A stretch of DNA of 50,893 bases, from the NCBI GenBank assembly GCA_028227395.1, contig JAOIZZ010000009.1, positions 1 through 50,893 of the forward strand, written 5' to 3'. The DNA comes from Woeseiaceae bacterium. Lineage in GTDB: Bacteria; Pseudomonadota; Gammaproteobacteria; Steroidobacterales; Woeseiaceae. Positions 1-11,571 of the stretch are shown here, piece after piece. Made by a program: the position numbers and the translations under genes. Below the pieces are notes generated by a model, which saw nothing but the letters and a program-made list of their open reading frames with translations, searched no databases and had not been told where the DNA came from. The stretch's first letter is position 1, and every line of letters starts with the position of its first letter.

Positions 1-60
1 TTTCTAAACTTGTTAAGGTCAAAAAAAGAGGTTTTATTAATATAATCGATAACTTAGATT

Positions 61-137
<77 letters not shown>

Positions 138-205
138 ACAACGAAGCAGAATCATACAATACTATGCAGTTATTTCAAACAGTAAAATGATAATGCTTTG
201 ACGAG

Positions 206-1636
206 CTAGTTCATCACAGAAATACATAGCTGCATCAGAGCGCCTGGAAATAGGCCAAGAGCCAGTACCAGCAAGCCATTTAGGCTGAGCACCGCACCAA
301 TATCTCTACTAACAACAATGGCTTTTGACTCTTGTGCTTTCTCGAAATACATAAACCATATAACCCTAAGGTAATAAAAGGCGCCGATAACCGAAGTCAG
401 TACCATCACAACCGCAAATCCTGCAAAACCAGCATCGACCACGGCATTGATAATATCTAATTTAGCGAAGAAACCGACCCAAGGCGGTATTCCTGCCATG
501 CCAAGCATAATAAACAACATAATACCTGCTAACCAAGGGTTACGCTGACTCAAGCCTTTAAGATCCTCTAATTGATCGCCCTGCTCTTCATCACTGAGAG
601 CAATCAGCACACCAAAAGCACCGGCGGCCATGATGATGTATGTCAGGGAATAGAATAACGCTGCCGAGTAACCAATTTGTGTGCCAGTAAAAATACCAGC
701 AAAAATAAACCCAACATGACCAATAGCAGAATAACCCAACATTCTTTTGATATTCGTTTGAGCGATAGCCACCACATTGCCTAATATCAAAGAAAGCAAT
801 GAAACGATCATAATAGTGCCTTGCCAAGCATCTTGTACCCCGCCCAAACCATCCACCAATATTCTGTAAATTAAAGCAAATGCAGCAAGTTTGGGTGCGG
901 TAGCAATAAACAAAGTCACCGGCGTTCTTGCACCTTGATAAACATCAGGTAACCACATATGAAATGGCACAGCACCAAATTTAAAGGCAATTCCGACTAC
1001 AACAAAAGCCATACCAAACCAAAGTGGTAATGAATTTAAGCTTGAGTCTTGAGAGATTGATAAGGCTATCTCATTAAATTCTAACGATCCGGTAACGCCA
1101 TAAATCCATGAGATTCCATACAAAAGCGAACCCGATGCTATGGCACCTAGAATGAAATACTTCATAGCTGATTCTGCTGCAATCGAAGAATTTCGATCAA
1201 ATGCCACTAAGGCATAAAGACTTAATGACAGAGTCTCAAGGCCTAGGTACATGATCAATAGACTATTTGCAGAGATCATAATCAACATTCCCAATAGACC
1301 AAATAGGCTTAAGAGAAAAAACTCACCTTTCATGAGGTTATTTTTGATTAGATACTTTCTTGAATAAATAAAGCCAATACCCACCATGATAATCGAGGCT
1401 ATCTTTAATAATCCAGCCAATGGATCATTTACATAACTGCCATCAAAAATAAACTCTCTGCTTTCTGGGGTATTATTGAGCACCAAAAGAGCCGTGCCAA
1501 GCAATGAGGCCAAACTCAACCAAAACGTTACTTTTCGCTCTTCACCCTCAACAAATAAGTCCACGATTAAAACGGCACATATCATGATGACTAAAAATAT
1601 TTCAGCCGATGCTGAAAATATGGTTTGCATATCCAT
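206..1636 (-). CDS. nuoN: NADH-quinone oxidoreductase subunit N
   Basis: Antiporter-like membrane subunit of respiratory complex I that takes part in proton pumping in the inner membrane. About 14 hydrophobic segments are visible over 476 residues. Family signatures include GLETLSLSLYALVAF with the conserved TM5 glutamate, FKFGAVPFHMWLPDVYQGA with the broken-helix lysine, and NIKRMLGYSAIGHVGF. It is the last gene of the 14-gene nuo operon, and its ATG overlaps the nuoM stop by one base (TAATG). A second in-frame ATG lies two codons downstream and cannot be excluded as the start. No clear terminator is seen before the tRNA gene that follows. Confidence 0.97.
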   Translation of the reverse strand: MDMQTIFSASAEIFLVIMICAVLIVDLFVEGEERKVTFWLSLASLLGTALLVLNNTPESREFIFDGSYVNDPLAGLLKIASIIMVGIGFIYSRKYLIKNNLMKGEFFLLSLFGLLGMLIMISANSLLIMYLGLETLSLSLYALVAFDRNSSIAAESAMKYFILGAIASGSLLYGISWIYGVTGSLEFNEIALSISQDSSLNSLPLWFGMAFVVVGIAFKFGAVPFHMWLPDVYQGARTPVTLFIATAPKLAAFALIYRILVDGLGGVQDAWQGTIMIVSLLSLILGNVVAIAQTNIKRMLGYSAIGHVGFIFAGIFTGTQIGYSAALFYSLTYIIMAAGAFGVLIALSDEEQGDQLEDLKGLSQRNPWLAGIMLFIMLGMAGIPPWVGFFAKLDIINAVVDAGFAGFAVVMVLTSVIGAFYYLRVIWFMYFEKAQESKAIVVSRDIGAVLSLNGLLVLALGLFPGALMQLCISVMN

Positions 1637-3162
1637 TATGATTCAACGCCTATAATTTTAGTTTCTGAAATTTGTAACATCAATTGATCGATTGTGGCGG
1701 TCATTAAATCAATTAATGGTGACGGCCAGACACCTACCAATAGCACCGAGGCAGCGAGCACACTTAAGACAAAAAACTCTCGTGAATTCAAGTCGGTGAG
1801 TTTAGCAACATTGTCATTAGCAACCTCACCATACAAGACTCTTTTAACCATCCATAATGTATATGCCGCCCCTAAGATTAAAGTAGTTGCTGCTAAAAAT
1901 GCATACCAAATATTCGCTTTAAAGCTTGCCAGAATGACCATAAATTCACCTACAAATCCTGAGGTGCCAGGTAATCCTGCGTTGGACATAGAGAAAAAGA
2001 CCATAAAGGCAGCAAATATTGGCATCGTGTTTGCCACCCCACCGTAAGCTGATATCTCACGGCTGTGCATACGATCATAGAGCACGCCCACACAAAGAAA
2101 CATGGCGCCTGATATCAGGCCATGAGAAATCATTTGTACCATGGCACCGGTCACGCCAAGTGTACCTTGGGATGTCTCGACAAAGGACCACACGATAAAA
2201 AACCCCAGTGTCACAAAACCCATATGAGCTATTGATGAGTACGCAATGAGTTTTTTCATGTCTGTTTGCATCAAGGCAACAAAACCAATATAAGTCACGG
2301 CAATCAATGACAACACTATCATCATAAAGGCAAAATACTCACTGGCATCGGGTGTAATGGGCATAGAGAGTCTGATAAAGCCATAACCACCCATTTTAAG
2401 CATGATAGCTGCCAAAATAACTGAGCCGCCAGTGGGTGCTTCAACATGAGCATCAGGAAGCCAAGTATGCACTGGCCACATCGGTACTTTCACCGCAAAA
2501 GCCAATAAGAATGCAATAAATATTAATTGCTGCTCAAACATAGTGAGAGGAGTCATCATGAAATTTTGCAGATCGAAATCAGCCGTTTGCCCATACAAAT
2601 AAATAAAAGAAACCAGCATCAATACCGATCCCAGGAAGGTGTATAAAAAGAATTTAACCGTCGCGTATATTCTTCTTTGGCCACCCCAGATTCCAATAAT
2701 CAAGAACATCGGTACCAGCATTGCCTCCCAAAAAACATAAAAGAGGATGGCGTCCAGAGCACTAAATACACCGATCATCAGTCCTTCTAGTATTAAAAAA
2801 GCAGCAAAATATTGTGCCGGTTTAAGTTTAATAACATCCCAGCTACTAATAACAACAAAGGGCGTGATAAAAACAGTCAGCAATATCAATGGCACAGAGA
2901 TGCCATCGACACCTAAATAATATTGCACTCCCAGTGATTCAATCCATGGCATTTTTTCTATAAATTGCATGGAAGCAGTGGTGCCATCAAACTCAAGATA
3001 GAGATACACTCCTAAGAAGAGTGTGGCAAGAGAGGCGCCAAGGCTGATATAGCGAACGGTATTTTTTGTACGCTCGTCATTATCGGATAAAAACAGCAGC
3101 GAAATACCGGCTAAAATTGGCAACCAAATCATCGTGCTTAGAATGGAGTTAATCAGCATCAT
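1636..3162 (-). CDS. nuoM: NADH-quinone oxidoreductase subunit M
   Basis: Second large antiporter-like subunit of complex I, in the inner membrane. Visible family features are FYVFWEAMLVPMFLIIG with the essential TM5 glutamate, the lysine in AVKVPMWPVHTWLPDAHVEA, the following broken helix, and DMKKLIAYSSIAHMGF. The reading frame is open to a GTG at 3171, but the ATG at 3162 overlaps the nuoL stop as TAATG, the coupling also used at the nuoM/nuoN junction, so it is preferred (508 residues). Another ATG follows immediately. The length is typical of the family. Confidence 0.97.
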   Translation of the reverse strand: MMLINSILSTMIWLPILAGISLLFLSDNDERTKNTVRYISLGASLATLFLGVYLYLEFDGTTASMQFIEKMPWIESLGVQYYLGVDGISVPLILLTVFITPFVVISSWDVIKLKPAQYFAAFLILEGLMIGVFSALDAILFYVFWEAMLVPMFLIIGIWGGQRRIYATVKFFLYTFLGSVLMLVSFIYLYGQTADFDLQNFMMTPLTMFEQQLIFIAFLLAFAVKVPMWPVHTWLPDAHVEAPTGGSVILAAIMLKMGGYGFIRLSMPITPDASEYFAFMMIVLSLIAVTYIGFVALMQTDMKKLIAYSSIAHMGFVTLGFFIVWSFVETSQGTLGVTGAMVQMISHGLISGAMFLCVGVLYDRMHSREISAYGGVANTMPIFAAFMVFFSMSNAGLPGTSGFVGEFMVILASFKANIWYAFLAATTLILGAAYTLWMVKRVLYGEVANDNVAKLTDLNSREFFVLSVLAASVLLVGVWPSPLIDLMTATIDQLMLQISETKIIGVES

Positions 3163-5138
3163 TACACCCACAATAGCCAGGTTAATATCGAAATAAGGCC
3201 CAGTATCATGGCAAAGGCATAATGGTAGAGGTATCCCGTTTGAAGTCTTCTCATAACGAATGACAAAGAACGAACTGATGATGCCGTCCCGTTGACCAAA
3301 CCATTATCAATAATTTTCTCATCTCCCTGCTTCCATAAAAAATAGCCGATGGCTTTTCCCGTTTTTGGAAGCACGGACATCCATAGCTTGTCGAAGTAGT
3401 ATTTCTCCTCCAATAAATTCACCAAAAACTTTAATTTAGAATTTATAATCGCGGGAATATATGGTTTTTTGATGTACAAAAACCAAGCCGTCAATACCCC
3501 GGCAAGAGCGAGATAAAAAGCCAGTCCAGCTGAGAAAGAATGAATTAAAAAATCAAAACTACCATGAAAATCAGGTGCCATATTCCTCAGGACATCATGT
3601 TCTGGCAGAACATAAATCACCTCATTAAAATAACTGCCAAAAAGTATCGGCTCAATGGTTATCCAACCAATAATCAAAGAAGGTATCGCCAACAAAATTA
3701 ATGGCATGGTGACTACTTTTGGTGGCTCATGGAGATGACTTTTTGTTTTTTTGTCCATCCGTTCCTTGCCATGAAACACTAAAAAGAACATTCTAAATGA
3801 ATACAAAGCCGTAATAAAAACGCCCAACAAGACGCTCAGATAGGCAATCCAATAAATCGCGCCCTGCCCGTCCCAATGAGAATATTTTACTGCTTCAATG
3901 AGAGCATCCTTTGAGAAGAATCCTGAGCTGCCTGGAAAACCAATCAACGCCAAAGACCCAATCAATGAAGTCCAATACGTTATAGGCATATACTTCTTCA
4001 AACCACCCATTTTACGAATATCTTGCTCGTGATGCATGGCAATAATGACAGAGCCTGCGGCTAAGAATAATAATGCTTTAAAGAACGCATGCGTCATCAA
4101 ATGAAAGATTGCTGCTCCATAGGCAGATACACCAAGGGCTACTGTCATATAACCCAATTGAGAAAGCGTGGAATAAGCAACCACTCTTTTAATGTCATTT
4201 TGAATGATACCCAGAAGACCCATAAAAAAGGCGGTTATGGCACCAATAACCAATACAAAGGCCAATGCTGTTTCTGAGAGTTCAAATAGAGGCGACATCC
4301 TTGCTACCATAAAAATTCCAGCAGTGACCATCGTGGCCGCATGAATCAAAGCAGATATTGGCGTTGGTCCTTCCATTGAATCAGGAAGCCAGACATGCAA
4401 TGGCGCTTGTGCAGATTTCCCCATGGCACCGATAAATAAGAGAATACAAATAACGGTCATGGCATTCCACGAAGTCTCATTAACAATGTGAAGGTTTTGT
4501 GAGGCAATAAAATTTGCCTGTTCAAATACCTCATAATAATCGAGGCTATTAGTAAACATTACAATTCCAGCGATGCCCAATAAGAAGCCAAAATCACCCA
4601 CTCGATTTACTAGAAATGCCTTTAAATTAGCCGTAACGGCACTTTCTTTTTTAAACCAAAAACCAATCAGTAAATAAGAGACTAAACCCACTGCCTCCCA
4701 ACCAAAGAAAAGCTGAAGAAAATTATTTGACATGACCAGCATGAGCATCGCAAAAGTAAAGAGCGAGATGAAACTAAAAAAACGCTGATACCCAGGATCT
4801 TCATGCATATACCCAATCGTATATATATGCACCATCAGTGAGACGAAAGTGACTACCGACATCATCAATAACGACAAGCGATCCACTAAAAAACCAATCT
4901 CCATTCTCAGATCACCGCTTATAGCCCAGGTATAAAGCGTATAATTTTCAGTATAAAAATCACCACTTAGCGAATTCAAGAGCAATGAAAAAGACAGTAA
5001 GAACGATGACCCAACAGCCAAAATCGTCAGCCAATGTGCTGCACTTCTGCCAATTCTTGAGCCAAATAAGCCAGCCACAATGGCCGCGATCAGAGGCAAT
5101 AAAACGATGGCAAGATGCACGCTATATATATCCATCAT
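3162..5138 (-). CDS. nuoL: NADH-quinone oxidoreductase subunit L
   Basis: Distal antiporter-like subunit of complex I, 658 residues, with about 16 hydrophobic segments. Signatures are LQLFFGWEAVGLVSYLLIGFW, GKSAQAPLHVWLPDSMEGPT and DIKRVVAYSTLSQLGYM. The long C-terminal region after residue 500 fits the lateral amphipathic helix that runs along NuoM and NuoN and ends in a final membrane helix (LISILTWLLWV). The start codon pair ATGATG lies 2 nt after nuoK. The gene overlaps nuoM by one base. Confidence 0.97.
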   Translation of the reverse strand: MMDIYSVHLAIVLLPLIAAIVAGLFGSRIGRSAAHWLTILAVGSSFLLSFSLLLNSLSGDFYTENYTLYTWAISGDLRMEIGFLVDRLSLLMMSVVTFVSLMVHIYTIGYMHEDPGYQRFFSFISLFTFAMLMLVMSNNFLQLFFGWEAVGLVSYLLIGFWFKKESAVTANLKAFLVNRVGDFGFLLGIAGIVMFTNSLDYYEVFEQANFIASQNLHIVNETSWNAMTVICILLFIGAMGKSAQAPLHVWLPDSMEGPTPISALIHAATMVTAGIFMVARMSPLFELSETALAFVLVIGAITAFFMGLLGIIQNDIKRVVAYSTLSQLGYMTVALGVSAYGAAIFHLMTHAFFKALLFLAAGSVIIAMHHEQDIRKMGGLKKYMPITYWTSLIGSLALIGFPGSSGFFSKDALIEAVKYSHWDGQGAIYWIAYLSVLLGVFITALYSFRMFFLVFHGKERMDKKTKSHLHEPPKVVTMPLILLAIPSLIIGWITIEPILFGSYFNEVIYVLPEHDVLRNMAPDFHGSFDFLIHSFSAGLAFYLALAGVLTAWFLYIKKPYIPAIINSKLKFLVNLLEEKYYFDKLWMSVLPKTGKAIGYFLWKQGDEKIIDNGLVNGTASSVRSLSFVMRRLQTGYLYHYAFAMILGLISILTWLLWV

Positions 5139-5140
5139 TA

Positions 5141-5449
5141 TCAGCCCTTCATCTCATCAAGCTCATTGACATTGATTGAGCGGCGATTACGAAACAATAC
5201 CACTAGAATCGCCAAGCCAATAGCTGCTTCAGCAGCGGCTACAGTCAATATAAAAAAGACAAATACCTGACCAGTCTCATCTCCCAAATGACGGGAAAAT
5301 GCTATGAAATTAAAATTTACAGCCAATAGCATCAATTCTATGCACATCAACAATAAAATAAGATTTTTACGATTGATAAAAATACCCGCTATGGCGAGGG
5401 TAAATAAAACAGCCGATATAATTAAATAATGATCGAGTCCAATTACCAT
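5141..5449 (-). CDS. nuoK: NADH-quinone oxidoreductase subunit K
   Basis: Small membrane subunit of complex I (102 residues, three transmembrane helices), homologous to mitochondrial ND4L and MrpC. The two buried glutamates of the proton path are visible: one in [14 protein letters not shown] and one in [13 protein letters not shown]. It starts with ATG 4 nt after nuoJ and ends 2 nt before nuoL, so it is translationally packed within the nuo operon. The length is exactly that expected. Confidence 0.97.
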   Translation of the reverse strand: MVIGLDHYLIISAVLFTLAIAGIFINRKNLILLLMCIELMLLAVNFNFIAFSRHLGDETGQVFVFFILTVAAAEAAIGLAILVVLFRNRRSINVNELDEMKG

Positions 5450-5453
5450 ATCA

Positions 5454-6047
5454 TCAAGACTCCGATTTCATTTTTATGATTCGCATTCGGTCCTTAGGAT
5501 CCACCGCCACTTGCTCAGAAATATTTTGAGCTTTTAGGCCCGGCCTTTTTCGCATCGTCAGAGTTATGGCAGCGACAATAGCCAGCAACAAAATAACTGA
5601 CGCAATCTCAAAGGCATACACGTGCTCGGTATATAACACCGCCCCTAATGCCTCGGTATTACTGTAATTTTCTGGAGTAACAGCAAAGCCCTGCAATACC
5701 TCACCGTCACTTCGGAACCTAATTACCTGAATTAATTCAACTATCATTAACGCAGCGATGATTAAGCCTAATGGGGCATATTTAGAAAGACCACCACGCG
5801 CTTCTTCAATATTGATATCCAGCATCATTACCACAAATAAAAACAACACCATAACCGCACCAACGTATACGAGCACCAAAATTATCGCTAAAAATTCGGC
5901 TTCGGCTAGTAACCACAAAACAGCGCTTTGAAAAAAAGCAGCGACTAAGAACATGATGGCATGCACAGGATTACGAGAAAATATTACGCCTAACGCAGCA
6001 GCAAGCAGTAGTCCTGAAAACGCGTAAAATAAAATGGCTTGAAACAA
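5454..6047 (-). CDS. nuoJ: NADH-quinone oxidoreductase subunit J
   Basis: Membrane subunit of complex I (ND6 homologue), 197 residues with five predicted transmembrane helices, including the conserved [20 protein letters not shown] segment and the helix [18 protein letters not shown] that carries the central pi-bulge in the family. The start codon is TTG: it is preceded by a good AAGGA ribosome-binding site about 8-9 nt upstream, and the resulting N-terminus [10 protein letters not shown] matches the family. No ATG exists at this position. It follows nuoI after 14 nt. Confidence 0.95.
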   Translation of the reverse strand: MFQAILFYAFSGLLLAAALGVIFSRNPVHAIMFLVAAFFQSAVLWLLAEAEFLAIILVLVYVGAVMVLFLFVVMMLDINIEEARGGLSKYAPLGLIIAALMIVELIQVIRFRSDGEVLQGFAVTPENYSNTEALGAVLYTEHVYAFEIASVILLLAIVAAITLTMRKRPGLKAQNISEQVAVDPKDRMRIIKMKSES

Positions 6048-6061
6048 GTTCTTATATCCTT

Positions 6062-6550
6062 TTATCGATACTTAGCATCAGCTGCTTTATCTTTGGTAAT
6101 TAAATTATCAAATTTATCGCCAATCGCGAGTAACTTGTCTTTTGTCATGATATTCTCACCCGGTGCTTCCATGTGGTATTCATGGATACGAGTTTCAACG
6201 ATAGCATCTACTGGACAGGCCTCCTCACAAAAGCCACAGTAAATACATTTAAACAGATCAATATCATAACGAGTGGTCCTTCGTGTCCCGTCATCGCTGA
6301 CATCAGATTCTATGGTTATTGCTAATGCCGGGCAGACAGCTTCACATAACTTACAAGCAATACATCGTTCTTCACCATTTGGGTATCGTCTTAATGCATG
6401 CAACCCTCTAAATCTAGAAGACTGAGGTGTTTTTTCTTCTGGGTATTGAATAGTGGTAGTGGGTCTAAAGAAATTTCTTAAGGTAATAGAAAGACCTTGC
6501 CATAACTCCCAGAGCAAAAATGTCTTTATGTAGCTTTTTAATTTTTTCAT
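6062..6550 (-). CDS. nuoI: NADH-quinone oxidoreductase subunit I, 2x[4Fe-4S] ferredoxin-like
   Basis: Hydrophilic connecting subunit of complex I carrying clusters N6a and N6b, which pass electrons towards NuoB. Two CxxCxxCxxxCP motifs are visible, at residues 63-74 ([12 protein letters not shown]) and 102-113 ([12 protein letters not shown]). An amphipathic N-terminal helix precedes them. The frame is open upstream into nuoH to 6592, but the ATG at 6550 lies 11 nt after the nuoH stop and gives the usual family N-terminus [11 protein letters not shown], so it is preferred (162 residues). Confidence 0.96.
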   Translation of the reverse strand: MKKLKSYIKTFLLWELWQGLSITLRNFFRPTTTIQYPEEKTPQSSRFRGLHALRRYPNGEERCIACKLCEAVCPALAITIESDVSDDGTRRTTRYDIDLFKCIYCGFCEEACPVDAIVETRIHEYHMEAPGENIMTKDKLLAIGDKFDNLITKDKAADAKYR

Positions 6551-6561
6551 GATTAACCTAT

Positions 6562-7641
6562 TTATATTGACCAGGGCCCAACTTTCATCCAAACCATCAC
6601 GCCTTCAACAGCAATCCAAACAATTGTTACAGGTATGAATATTTTCCATCCTAAACGCATAATTTGGTCATAACGATAACGTGGAAATGTCGCTCTAATC
6701 CAAAAAAATACAAAAATGAAGAAACAGATTTTGACTGCCAGCCAGAAAAAACTCGGCTCTCTTAAGAAGCTCCCTTCACCAAGAAATGACCAACCTTCAA
6801 AAGGTGATGACCAGCCAGCTAAAAAGAAAATTGACGTAAGAGCGGCGATCAAAATAATATTCGCGTATTCAGCTAGGAAAAATACGGCAAAGGCAACCCC
6901 TGAATACTCAACATGAAAACCAGCGACGATCTCAGATTCACCTTCTGCAACATCAAATGGAGCACGATTCGTTTCTGCCACTCCGGAGATAAAATAAACC
7001 ATAAACAAAGGAAATAAAGGAACGATAAACCACTGACTAAACCCGCCCGATTGTGAAGCAATTATGTCGCCTAAATTAAGGCTGCCACTGGCCATCAAAA
7101 CGCCAACCAATGCAAACCCCATAGCAATTTCATAAGCGACAATTTGTGCCGCGCATCTCATGGCACCTAAAAATGCGTACTTTGAATTGGTAGCCCAGCC
7201 CGCTAAAAGTACCCCATAAACACCCACTGAAGTCAGTGCCAATACATACAGTAAACCGGCATTAATATCAGCTATAACGAAACCATCTGTTAATGGAATT
7301 ACCGCCCAAGTTGCTAATGCTGGAATGAGTGACAGCAATGGCGCGATGATAAAAAGATAACGATTTGATCGTGAAGGGATCACCACTTCTTTAATCAATA
7401 ACTTAATCACATCAGCAAATGGTTGCCCTAGACCTTTTATACCCACCCTATTTGGGCCAATTCTGCCCTGCATATAACCGATGACCTTTCTCTCGAAATA
7501 AGTAGTAAAGGCAACCGTTAAGATCACACAGATAGTTACAGCTAAGATTTGTGTCGTAATAATCACTAGATTTTGCAAATACAATGGCAATAAATTCCAT
7601 TGATTCGTTACTATTGAGGGTATCAAGACATTTATATTCAT
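6562..7641 (-). CDS. nuoH: NADH-quinone oxidoreductase subunit H
   Basis: Membrane subunit of complex I (ND1 homologue), 359 residues, which forms the quinone chamber together with NuoB and NuoD. The conserved first loop [12 protein letters not shown] and the acidic quinone-channel loop [20 protein letters not shown] are visible, with about eight hydrophobic helices. The ATG overlaps the nuoG stop by 4 nt (ATGA), indicating translational coupling. Confidence 0.97.
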   Translation of the reverse strand: MNINVLIPSIVTNQWNLLPLYLQNLVIITTQILAVTICVILTVAFTTYFERKVIGYMQGRIGPNRVGIKGLGQPFADVIKLLIKEVVIPSRSNRYLFIIAPLLSLIPALATWAVIPLTDGFVIADINAGLLYVLALTSVGVYGVLLAGWATNSKYAFLGAMRCAAQIVAYEIAMGFALVGVLMASGSLNLGDIIASQSGGFSQWFIVPLFPLFMVYFISGVAETNRAPFDVAEGESEIVAGFHVEYSGVAFAVFFLAEYANIILIAALTSIFFLAGWSSPFEGWSFLGEGSFLREPSFFWLAVKICFFIFVFFWIRATFPRYRYDQIMRLGWKIFIPVTIVWIAVEGVMVWMKVGPWSI

Positions 7642-9788
7642 GTGCTGTCCGAGCGGGATGCCTCAGGCGTTAACTGCAATGAAGCGGAATGACGCAACAC
7701 GGAGTCGACCTCATACATTGGTACTCTGTGAACTAAATGAGTACCAAGTAAATCTTTCTCTTTTATCTTATTCTGCAACGAAAAATTATTGATCTCATTG
7801 CTCATAGGTGTATCTTTTAATCTTTGAGAAATCTCATCAAGCACTGATTCTGATGACTCAAACTCAAACTCACTCATTCCCAATAATGACCCAATAGCAC
7901 GTAAGACTTTCCAGCCAGGGCGAGATTCACCAACCGGGTTAGCGATTCCAGAAAAGCTCTGCCAGCGTTCCTCGCAGTTGATATAGGTGCCAGATGTTTC
8001 AGCAAAAGTTCCAATTGGCAGCATAATATCGGCTGTTGTTTTGTAATTTTCTGTTGCATATGGAGTTAAGGCAATCACCAGTGAATCGGTTAATTTTTCA
8101 GCAGATAAACTTGGGATATCCTTGCCAGGCTCAGCATTAAACAACAGCAATAGATCCAAATTATTCTCAGAAATCTCACTTATACTATGACCAATGATTT
8201 CCTGAGAGCTGCCAGCAAAACCTCTGTGCGGTAATACACCCATAAGATGACCGCCAGCCGCATTTGAACCTTCTGTGATAAAACCAAGAACTGCACCAGT
8301 TAGTTCAGCTATCTTAGCCGAAAGCAATCTAATCACCGATGCGTAGGGATGATTAATAGCTAGATGCCCTAATATGAGGTGCTTCTTATCCTTGCTATTT
8401 AGTATCGCTGCTAATTTTTGCTGTTCTTTTGTCGGCTTTATCTGTTTAAAAATATCACGCATTTCTTCTGGTGGCTCGCCATTCAATGCACTTAATAAGC
8501 CCAAAAGATTGCCGATAATACTTTCTGATAAATACACCGCTACATCAAAAAAGTATTCGTTAATATTCTCATTAATAATGCCAATCTGAGCACCGGAGAG
8601 TGCCGCTTTTCTTATACGATGACCTATGATTGGAGCTTCTTTTCGGATATCCGAGCCAACCACAACAATTTGCTTACAGTTCTCTATTTCAGCTATATTC
8701 ATACCTAAAAGAGGAATTTTTGGGTCATTCAATTGATCCGTAAAATCAACCATTCTAAGTCGATGATCAATGTTACTTATAGACAACTCATCACTCAGTC
8801 TAGACAGCAGATAAAACTCTTCTAACGTCGAATTTGGAGAGGCGAGTACCGCTGCAGAATTTTTTTCCACTACTTTAAGTTTTTCTACAATCTCTATTAA
8901 GGCATCTTTCCATGATATCTCTTGCCATTGATCGTCTTTTTTTATCATGGGTGACATTAATCTTTCATCACTATAGATTCCTTCATAACTAAAACGATCG
9001 CGATCTGAAATCCAGGTTTCATTAATAGCTTCATTTTCTCTAGGAACAACTCGCTTAACTGTACCCCTAAGTACATGGGCATATATATTACTTCCGACAC
9101 AATCATGCGCAGCAATAGTTTCGTGCTGAATCATTTCCCAAGACCGCGCGCTGTACCTATAAGGTTTGTTATTCAAAGCACCGACTGGACACAAGTCTAT
9201 AATATTAGAGGACAATTCGTGATCGATACTTTTTTCAACATAAGTATCGATTCTCATATTTTCACCGCGCATCACTGTCCCCAGATCTTGGACGCCAGTT
9301 ATCTCCTCACCAAAGCGAACACATCTCGTGCAATGAATACATCTCGTCATATCTGTGGACACTAATGGTCCAATATTTTTGTCTTTAACCACTCGTTTGT
9401 TATCGTTGTAACGAGAAATGCCACGGCCATACCCCATGGCTATATCTTGTAACTCACATTCACCGCCTTGATCGCATATAGGGCAATCCAAAGGATGATT
9501 GATTAATAGAAATTCCATGGTCGCTTTCTGTGCAGCTATAGCATAAGGCGATCGTGTAAATATTTTCATGCCCGCAGCAACTGGTGTAGCACATGCCGGA
9601 AGAGGTTTAGGGGCTTTTTCAACTTCAACTAAACACATACGACAGTTTGCCGCGATACTTAATTTAGAGTGATAACAAAAACGAGGGACATAACTGCTTG
9701 TTGTATCTGTTGCCTCAATAATCATTTGTCCTTTTTTTGCTTGGACTGACTTTCCATCAACCTCAATTTCAATTAAATCATCGCTCAT
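7638..9788 (-). CDS. nuoG: NADH-quinone oxidoreductase subunit G
   Basis: Large peripheral-arm subunit of complex I. The N-terminus carries a [2Fe-2S] ligand set C38, C49, C52, C66 (N1b), then H98xxxC102xxC105x5C111 (N5), then C150, C153, C156 with C200 (N4). At 716 residues it is shorter than the E. coli protein, and the region after residue 220 shows only one cysteine (AHDCVGSN), so the extra N7 cluster of E. coli appears absent. The C-terminal part is a degenerate molybdopterin-oxidoreductase fold. The start ATG overlaps the nuoF stop by 4 nt. Confidence 0.97.
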   Translation of the reverse strand: MSDDLIEIEVDGKSVQAKKGQMIIEATDTTSSYVPRFCYHSKLSIAANCRMCLVEVEKAPKPLPACATPVAAGMKIFTRSPYAIAAQKATMEFLLINHPLDCPICDQGGECELQDIAMGYGRGISRYNDNKRVVKDKNIGPLVSTDMTRCIHCTRCVRFGEEITGVQDLGTVMRGENMRIDTYVEKSIDHELSSNIIDLCPVGALNNKPYRYSARSWEMIQHETIAAHDCVGSNIYAHVLRGTVKRVVPRENEAINETWISDRDRFSYEGIYSDERLMSPMIKKDDQWQEISWKDALIEIVEKLKVVEKNSAAVLASPNSTLEEFYLLSRLSDELSISNIDHRLRMVDFTDQLNDPKIPLLGMNIAEIENCKQIVVVGSDIRKEAPIIGHRIRKAALSGAQIGIINENINEYFFDVAVYLSESIIGNLLGLLSALNGEPPEEMRDIFKQIKPTKEQQKLAAILNSKDKKHLILGHLAINHPYASVIRLLSAKIAELTGAVLGFITEGSNAAGGHLMGVLPHRGFAGSSQEIIGHSISEISENNLDLLLLFNAEPGKDIPSLSAEKLTDSLVIALTPYATENYKTTADIMLPIGTFAETSGTYINCEERWQSFSGIANPVGESRPGWKVLRAIGSLLGMSEFEFESSESVLDEISQRLKDTPMSNEINNFSLQNKIKEKDLLGTHLVHRVPMYEVDSVLRHSASLQLTPEASRSDST

Positions 9789-11092
9789 ACAGTCACCTCA
9801 TCATTGACTGATACTATGCTGCGACCCTTGTTGTTAACCATGTATTCGAATTCATGATGAAAATGTTTCAAAAAACTCTGCACTGGCCAAGCAGCTGCAT
9901 CTCCCAAAGCGCAAATAGTATGACCTTCGATCTTATTTGCAATCTCGACTAATTTCGTTAGATCTTCTAGTTCACCCTGACCCTCAATAATTCTAGTAAG
10001 CATGCGATATAACCACCCGGTACCTTCCCTGCAAGGGGTACATTGACCGCACGATTCAGCCATGTAAAAACGAGCGATTCTTCTTAGAACCTTCACCATG
10101 CAGGTCGTTTCATCCATTACTATAACCGCCCCTGTTCCAAACGATGAACCCGCTTTTTGGAGTGAATCATAATCCATCGTGCACCCTAAGATGGTTTCTG
10201 CAGGCATGACTGGTACAGATGAGCCACCTGGAATTACGGCTTTAAGTTTGGCACCTCCTAAGACGCCGCCACATAATTCAAGCAGATCTTTAAATGAGGT
10301 ACCCATGGGTAATTCATAGTTACCCGGCCTTTCAATATGCCCGGAAACGGAAAATTGAGCCGTTCCTCCAGAATTTTCAACACCAATATCCTTAAACCAC
10401 TTTGCGCCATTTCTTATAATACTTGGAACACTGGCCAGGCTTTGCGTATTGTTGATAGTAGTTGGCTTGCCATATAAGCCAAAATTTGCAGGAAAAGGAG
10501 GTTTAAACCTGGGTTTTCCTTGCTTACCCTCGAGAGATTCTAATAACGCAGTTTCCTCACCGCAGATATACGCTCCTGCACCCACAAAAGTATGCAGCTC
10601 AAGATCTATATTTGAGCTTTGAATATTTTTGCCTAATAATTTATGTTCATAAGCTTCTTTGACGGCGAGTTCAAAACGAGGTACTGGCTCCTCCATAAAC
10701 TCTCCGCGGATGTAATTGTAAGCGATAGTTGCACCCATTGCGTAAGCAGCTATTGCCATACCTTCGATAAGAGCGTGTGGATTTTTTCGAAGTACCTCTC
10801 TGTCATGGCAAGTGCCTGGCTCGCTTTCATCTGAATTACAAACAAGATATTTTTGGACTGGTTGTAAGCGAGGCATGAAACTCCATTTCAAGCCTGTAGG
10901 AAATCCAGCACCGCCACGTCCTCTTAAACCCGATGCCTTAACCTCCTCAATCACCTGCTCAGGAGACAGCTCACCTTTTAGTATTCTATCCCAAGCATCA
11001 TACCCACCATGTTTTCGATAGGTCTCATAAGTCCATGACTCATCTGCCTCAAAGGTATTAAAACAAACTAGATTTTCAGGAATAGATTTCAA
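9785..11092 (-). CDS. nuoF: NADH-quinone oxidoreductase subunit F (NADH-, FMN- and 4Fe-4S-binding)
   Basis: Electron-entry subunit of complex I: it oxidises NADH through FMN and passes electrons to cluster N3. The glycine-rich nucleotide loop GLRGRGGAGFPTGLKW (residues 55-70) and the N3 ligands C348, C351, C354 and C394 are visible. The start is TTG at 11092, overlapping the nuoE stop (ATTGA) and preceded by a strong AGGGG site about 7 nt upstream; it gives 435 residues, the usual length. The stop overlaps nuoG by 4 nt. Confidence 0.96.
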   Translation of the reverse strand: MKSIPENLVCFNTFEADESWTYETYRKHGGYDAWDRILKGELSPEQVIEEVKASGLRGRGGAGFPTGLKWSFMPRLQPVQKYLVCNSDESEPGTCHDREVLRKNPHALIEGMAIAAYAMGATIAYNYIRGEFMEEPVPRFELAVKEAYEHKLLGKNIQSSNIDLELHTFVGAGAYICGEETALLESLEGKQGKPRFKPPFPANFGLYGKPTTINNTQSLASVPSIIRNGAKWFKDIGVENSGGTAQFSVSGHIERPGNYELPMGTSFKDLLELCGGVLGGAKLKAVIPGGSSVPVMPAETILGCTMDYDSLQKAGSSFGTGAVIVMDETTCMVKVLRRIARFYMAESCGQCTPCREGTGWLYRMLTRIIEGQGELEDLTKLVEIANKIEGHTICALGDAAAWPVQSFLKHFHHEFEYMVNNKGRSIVSVNDEVTV

Positions 11093-11571
11093 TCAAGATC
11101 CCCTAATATTTTATCAATTTTATCCATAGTCAAGTTCTCGTGATAATGGTGATCCACCATCATCATTGGGGCCCCACAGCAAGCTGCCAAACATTCCTCT
11201 TCTTTCTTTAGGTAAATTTTACCATCAGCCGTGCTTTCACCCATTTTTACGCCTAATTTTTTCTCAACATGGTCTACAATTTCATCTGCACCTCTGAGCA
11301 TGCAAGATATATTGGTACATATCGCTACATTATGTCGCCCGACTGGTAAGGTATTAAACATCGAATAAAATGTAGCAACTTCATAAACTTGCATGGTTGG
11401 AATCGATAGATATTCGGCTACCTCGTTCATCAACTCAGCAGTTAGGTAGCCAGTATTTTCATGTTGTACTATATGCAATGCACCTATTATGGCCGATCTC
11501 TGACGATCCTCAGGAAATCGCTCGCACAATAAATCTATTTTTTCTTTCGCATGTTTTGATAATGTTTTCAT
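11089..11571 (-). CDS. nuoE: NADH-quinone oxidoreductase subunit E (2Fe-2S)
   Basis: Peripheral subunit carrying the off-pathway [2Fe-2S] cluster N1a, a thioredoxin-like ferredoxin. The four ligands C85, C90, C127 and C131 are seen in CTNISC and CLAACCG, preceded by the helical domain with [11 protein letters not shown]. Its 160 residues match the family. Overlaps of 4 nt with nuoD upstream and nuoF downstream show tight coupling in the operon. Confidence 0.97.
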   Translation of the reverse strand: MKTLSKHAKEKIDLLCERFPEDRQRSAIIGALHIVQHENTGYLTAELMNEVAEYLSIPTMQVYEVATFYSMFNTLPVGRHNVAICTNISCMLRGADEIVDHVEKKLGVKMGESTADGKIYLKKEEECLAACCGAPMMMVDHHYHENLTMDKIDKILGDLD